Assembly: GCA_033763975.1 (NCBI GenBank) | Contig: JANRJM010000014.1 | Coordinates: forward strand, 1-64,000 | Length of the DNA stretch: 64,000 nucleotides | From: Planctomycetota bacterium | GTDB lineage: Bacteria > Planctomycetota > Phycisphaerae > Phycisphaerales > UBA1924 | Direction of reading: 5' to 3' | In this document: one piece after another, positions 62,040-64,000 of the stretch | How the letters are laid out: each line of letters begins with the position of its first letter | Position numbering within the stretch: the stretch's first letter is position 1 | Translations under genes and position numbers: made by a program | Notes under the pieces: model-generated | What the model was told of the DNA's origin: nothing | Database searches by the model: none | The model's input: only the letters and a program-made list of their open reading frames with translations

Positions 62040-63713
62040 ATGGACGGGGTGTTCGACCAGCGGCGGTACCTCATCCCGTTCCGATCGGGGCTGCTGCCCC
62101 AGATCTTCACGGACACGCTGATCATCGGCGGGGGCGTGGCCGGGCTGCGCGCGGCGCTGGCCGCGGGCGCGCACGGCGAGGTCATCGTGCTCCTCAAGGG
62201 TGACGCGCGGGGCACGAACACCGCGTGGGCGGCCGGGGGCGTCGCGGGCGTGCTGAGCGACACCGACACGCCCGAGTCGCACGTGCACGACACGCTGGTC
62301 GCCGGCGCGGGCGGGTGCGACGACGCGGCGGTGCGCCTGCTCGTCGAGCGGGGCCCTCGCCGCCTGCAGGAACTGATCGACTGGGGCATGAAGGTCGATC
62401 GCGGCGCCGAGGGCGAGCTCTCGCTGGGTCGCGAGGGCGGGCACGCGCACGCGCGGATCCTGCACGCCGGGGGCGACGAGACCGGGCGCGAGCTGCAGCG
62501 GGTGCTGCTGGAGCGGACGCGCGAGGCGAGCTCGGTGCGGGTGTTCGAGCGGTGCTTCGCCCTGGACCTCATCACCCCCAGCACCGAGGTGGGTTCGCCG
62601 GTGATGGGGGCGATCACGCACCACCCCAAGTTCGGGCTGCAGGTGATCTGGGCGCGCTCGACGATCCTGGGCTCGGGCGGGGCGGGCATGGTCTATCGCG
62701 AGACGACGAACCCCCCGGGCGCGACGGCCGACGGGCTGGCGATGGCCTATCGCGCGGGCGCGACGCTCGCGGACATGGCGTACGTGCAGTTCCACCCGAC
62801 GACGCTGTACCTGCCCGGGGCAAGCCGCTCGCTGATCACCGAGGCGGTGCGCGGCGCGGGGGCGCACCTGCTCGACGCGTCGGGGCGTCGGTTCATGGTC
62901 GACGTGCACCCGCTGGCCGAGCTCGCGCCGCGCGACATCGTGGCGCGGGAGATCGTCCGCACCATCCACCGCCAGGGCACCAGCCACGTGCGCCTCGACT
63001 GCCGGCACGTGCCGGACTTTCCCCGCCAGTTCCCGGGCATCGCCGCCCTGCTCCGCAAGTTCTCGCTCGACGCGACGCGCGACCTCATCCCCGTGCACCC
63101 GGCGGCCCACTACATGATCGGGGGCGTGCGCACCGACCTCGAAGGGCGCACCGACGTGCCCGGGCTCTTCGCGATCGGCGAGGCGGCGAGCACGGGCGTG
63201 CACGGCGCCAACCGCCTCGCGAGCAACTCGCTGCTCGAGGGGCTCGTGTTCGGCGAGATCGCGGGGCGTCTGGCGGGCGAGGCCGGGCGCCTGTCGCCGT
63301 CGAACGGGCGGGCGCCGGTGCCCATCGTGTCGGACATCCGCCCCAGCGATCTGGGCGAGCTCGACCTGTCCGACGTGCGCTCGAGCCTGCGCTCGGCGAT
63401 GTGGAAGAACGTGGGGATCGAGCGCTCCGGGCAGCGCCTGGCGAGCGTCGTCGAGATGATCGACTTCTGGGCGCGGTACACCCTCGACAAGATCTTCGAC
63501 GACCCCGAGGGCTGGGAGACGCAGAACATGCTGCTGGCCGGCGCGGTGATCGCCCGGGCCGCCGCGTGGCGCAAGGAAAGCCGCGGGTGCCACTGGCGGG
63601 CCGATTGCCCGGAACCGAACGCCGCGTTGCGCGTCCACGATCTGTGGCGCCGCGGGCGATCGAGCGTCGAGACCGCGCCGGTCGCGTCGCGGGCACAGGA
63701 GACGCCGGCATGA
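62040..63713 (+). CDS. nadB: L-aspartate oxidase
   Basis: This flavoenzyme converts aspartate to iminoaspartate for NAD synthesis. The 557 residues show the FAD fingerprint TLIIGGGVAGLRAALAA near 26-42, TNTAWAAGGVAGVLSDTDTPE, the HPTTLYLPGASRSLITEAVRG substrate loop, PVHPAAHYMIGGVRTDLEGRT and EAASTGVHGANRLASNSLLEGLV. The succinate dehydrogenase FAD-linking His is replaced in this family as here. nadA and nadC are not in the window. Its stop overlaps the start of the next gene (ATGA). Confidence 0.95.
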   Translation: MDGVFDQRRYLIPFRSGLLPQIFTDTLIIGGGVAGLRAALAAGAHGEVIVLLKGDARGTNTAWAAGGVAGVLSDTDTPESHVHDTLVAGAGGCDDAAVRLLVERGPRRLQELIDWGMKVDRGAEGELSLGREGGHAHARILHAGGDETGRELQRVLLERTREASSVRVFERCFALDLITPSTEVGSPVMGAITHHPKFGLQVIWARSTILGSGGAGMVYRETTNPPGATADGLAMAYRAGATLADMAYVQFHPTTLYLPGASRSLITEAVRGAGAHLLDASGRRFMVDVHPLAELAPRDIVAREIVRTIHRQGTSHVRLDCRHVPDFPRQFPGIAALLRKFSLDATRDLIPVHPAAHYMIGGVRTDLEGRTDVPGLFAIGEAASTGVHGANRLASNSLLEGLVFGEIAGRLAGEAGRLSPSNGRAPVPIVSDIRPSDLGELDLSDVRSSLRSAMWKNVGIERSGQRLASVVEMIDFWARYTLDKIFDDPEGWETQNMLLAGAVIARAAAWRKESRGCHWRADCPEPNAALRVHDLWRRGRSSVETAPVASRAQETPA

Positions 63714-64000
63714 CCTTCGCGCCCGGCCAGCATCGAACGCGCCGGCGCGCGCTGCTCGCCCGCCTGGGCCTGCCCGGACTCGTGCTGCTCGCGGGCGGGT
63801 GCGTCGAGACGCGCGTCATCCGCTACGAGCCGTTCCTGGGCGGGCTTCCCGGGGCGCAGAGCAACACGCCCGTGCGGCGTGATTTCGGCGACTACGTCGA
63901 CCCCGCCGCCATCCCGGTGGAGCAACTGGAGCGCGAGGTCGAGCCCGGCAAGAAGGTGCTCGTGGCGCGCAGCGCCCGCCACCTCATGATCCACATCCAC
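63710..64000 (+). CDS. Lipoprotein, start only (cut by window end)
   Basis: The first 97 residues of a protein coupled to nadB by an ATGA overlap. It has an Arg-rich n-region, hydrophobic helix and lipobox LLAGGC (cysteine at residue 31). The visible mature part (ETRVIRYEPFLGGLPGAQ, VEPGKKVLVARSARHLMIHI) shows no known domain. The pairing with nadB may be incidental. Confidence 0.8.
   Translation, partial: MTFAPGQHRTRRRALLARLGLPGLVLLAGGCVETRVIRYEPFLGGLPGAQSNTPVRRDFGDYVDPAAIPVEQLEREVEPGKKVLVARSARHLMIHIH

Overview
The window is very GC-rich, gene-dense DNA that most likely comes from the chromosome of a planctomycete of the class Phycisphaerae. The indications are paralogous PEP-CTERM surface proteins, a dockerin-type C-terminus, an ECF sigma factor next to a membrane Ser/Thr kinase with an FG-GAP-like ectodomain, redoxin / cytochrome c / PHM-like fusions, a DUF1559-like prepilin protein, several secreted proteins starting with a 'TxFTYQG' module, and an mraZ gene detached from the division cluster. 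The taxonomic call is inference from gene content. I see no rRNA gene, CRISPR array, transposase or prophage.

Layout. 1-9.1 kb: mutS (cut by the left edge), a two-gene module with a nucleotidyltransferase-fold protein, an M24 peptidase, a redoxin-cytochrome-PHM fusion, phnW and a secreted protein ending in a phage-type S74 domain. 9.1-19.1 kb: a surface/signalling block with an SGNH lipoprotein, ECF sigma factor, receptor-like kinase, a large tail-fibre-like protein, two secreted proteases (trypsin-like and reprolysin-like) that end in the same C-terminal module, then tRNA-Ala(CGC). 19.4-22.4 kb: a zinc-type ABC uptake operon preceded by a Fur/Zur-like palindrome. 22.4-22.9 kb: an unexplained RNA-like locus. 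22.9-28.0 kb: a duplicated pair (HAF-repeat PEP-CTERM-like protein plus dockerin protein) in which one dockerin gene is truncated and the other is split by an in-frame TAG. 28.0-38.0 kb: intergenic hairpin and octamer repeats, orphan mraZ, a glycosyltransferase/amidohydrolase pair with overlapping start codons, secreted proteins, an S46 peptidase, a one-domain cation channel and icd.

38.05-38.89 kb is a gene-free island of dispersed-type palindromes and repeats. 38.9-43.1 kb carries small enzymes (PrxQ with a basic tail, PQQ-type sugar dehydrogenase fused to cytochrome c, META lipoprotein, zinc-ribbon protein). 43.2-49.2 kb holds a kinase fused to a degenerate NTPase, an ATP-grasp enzyme and a tandem pair of secreted amidohydrolases, the second without metal ligands. 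49.2-53.9 kb has motB/motA and a coupled groES-like / aroA / short asparaginase operon, with apt divergent. 54-56.3 kb holds two near-identical PEP-CTERM genes, each with its own terminator and a shared upstream element. 56.6-60.3 kb: thyX, a peplidase-MA/PDZ protein, purN and a thioesterase, all leftward. 60.3 kb to the end: a DinB-like protein with Cys-Cys pairs, a prepilin-like protein, nadB and the start of a lipoprotein gene.

Functionally the window mixes housekeeping genes (mismatch repair, one-carbon/purine/thymidylate, shikimate, NAD and TCA steps, zinc uptake) with a large extracytoplasmic load of proteases, amidohydrolases, lipoproteins, sorted surface proteins and their likely regulators. 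No single undescribed system stands out with certainty. The best candidates for a closer look are the structured RNA-like locus at 22.49-22.88 kb, the duplicated and broken dockerin locus at 22.9-28.0 kb, and the two proteases with a common C-terminal module.
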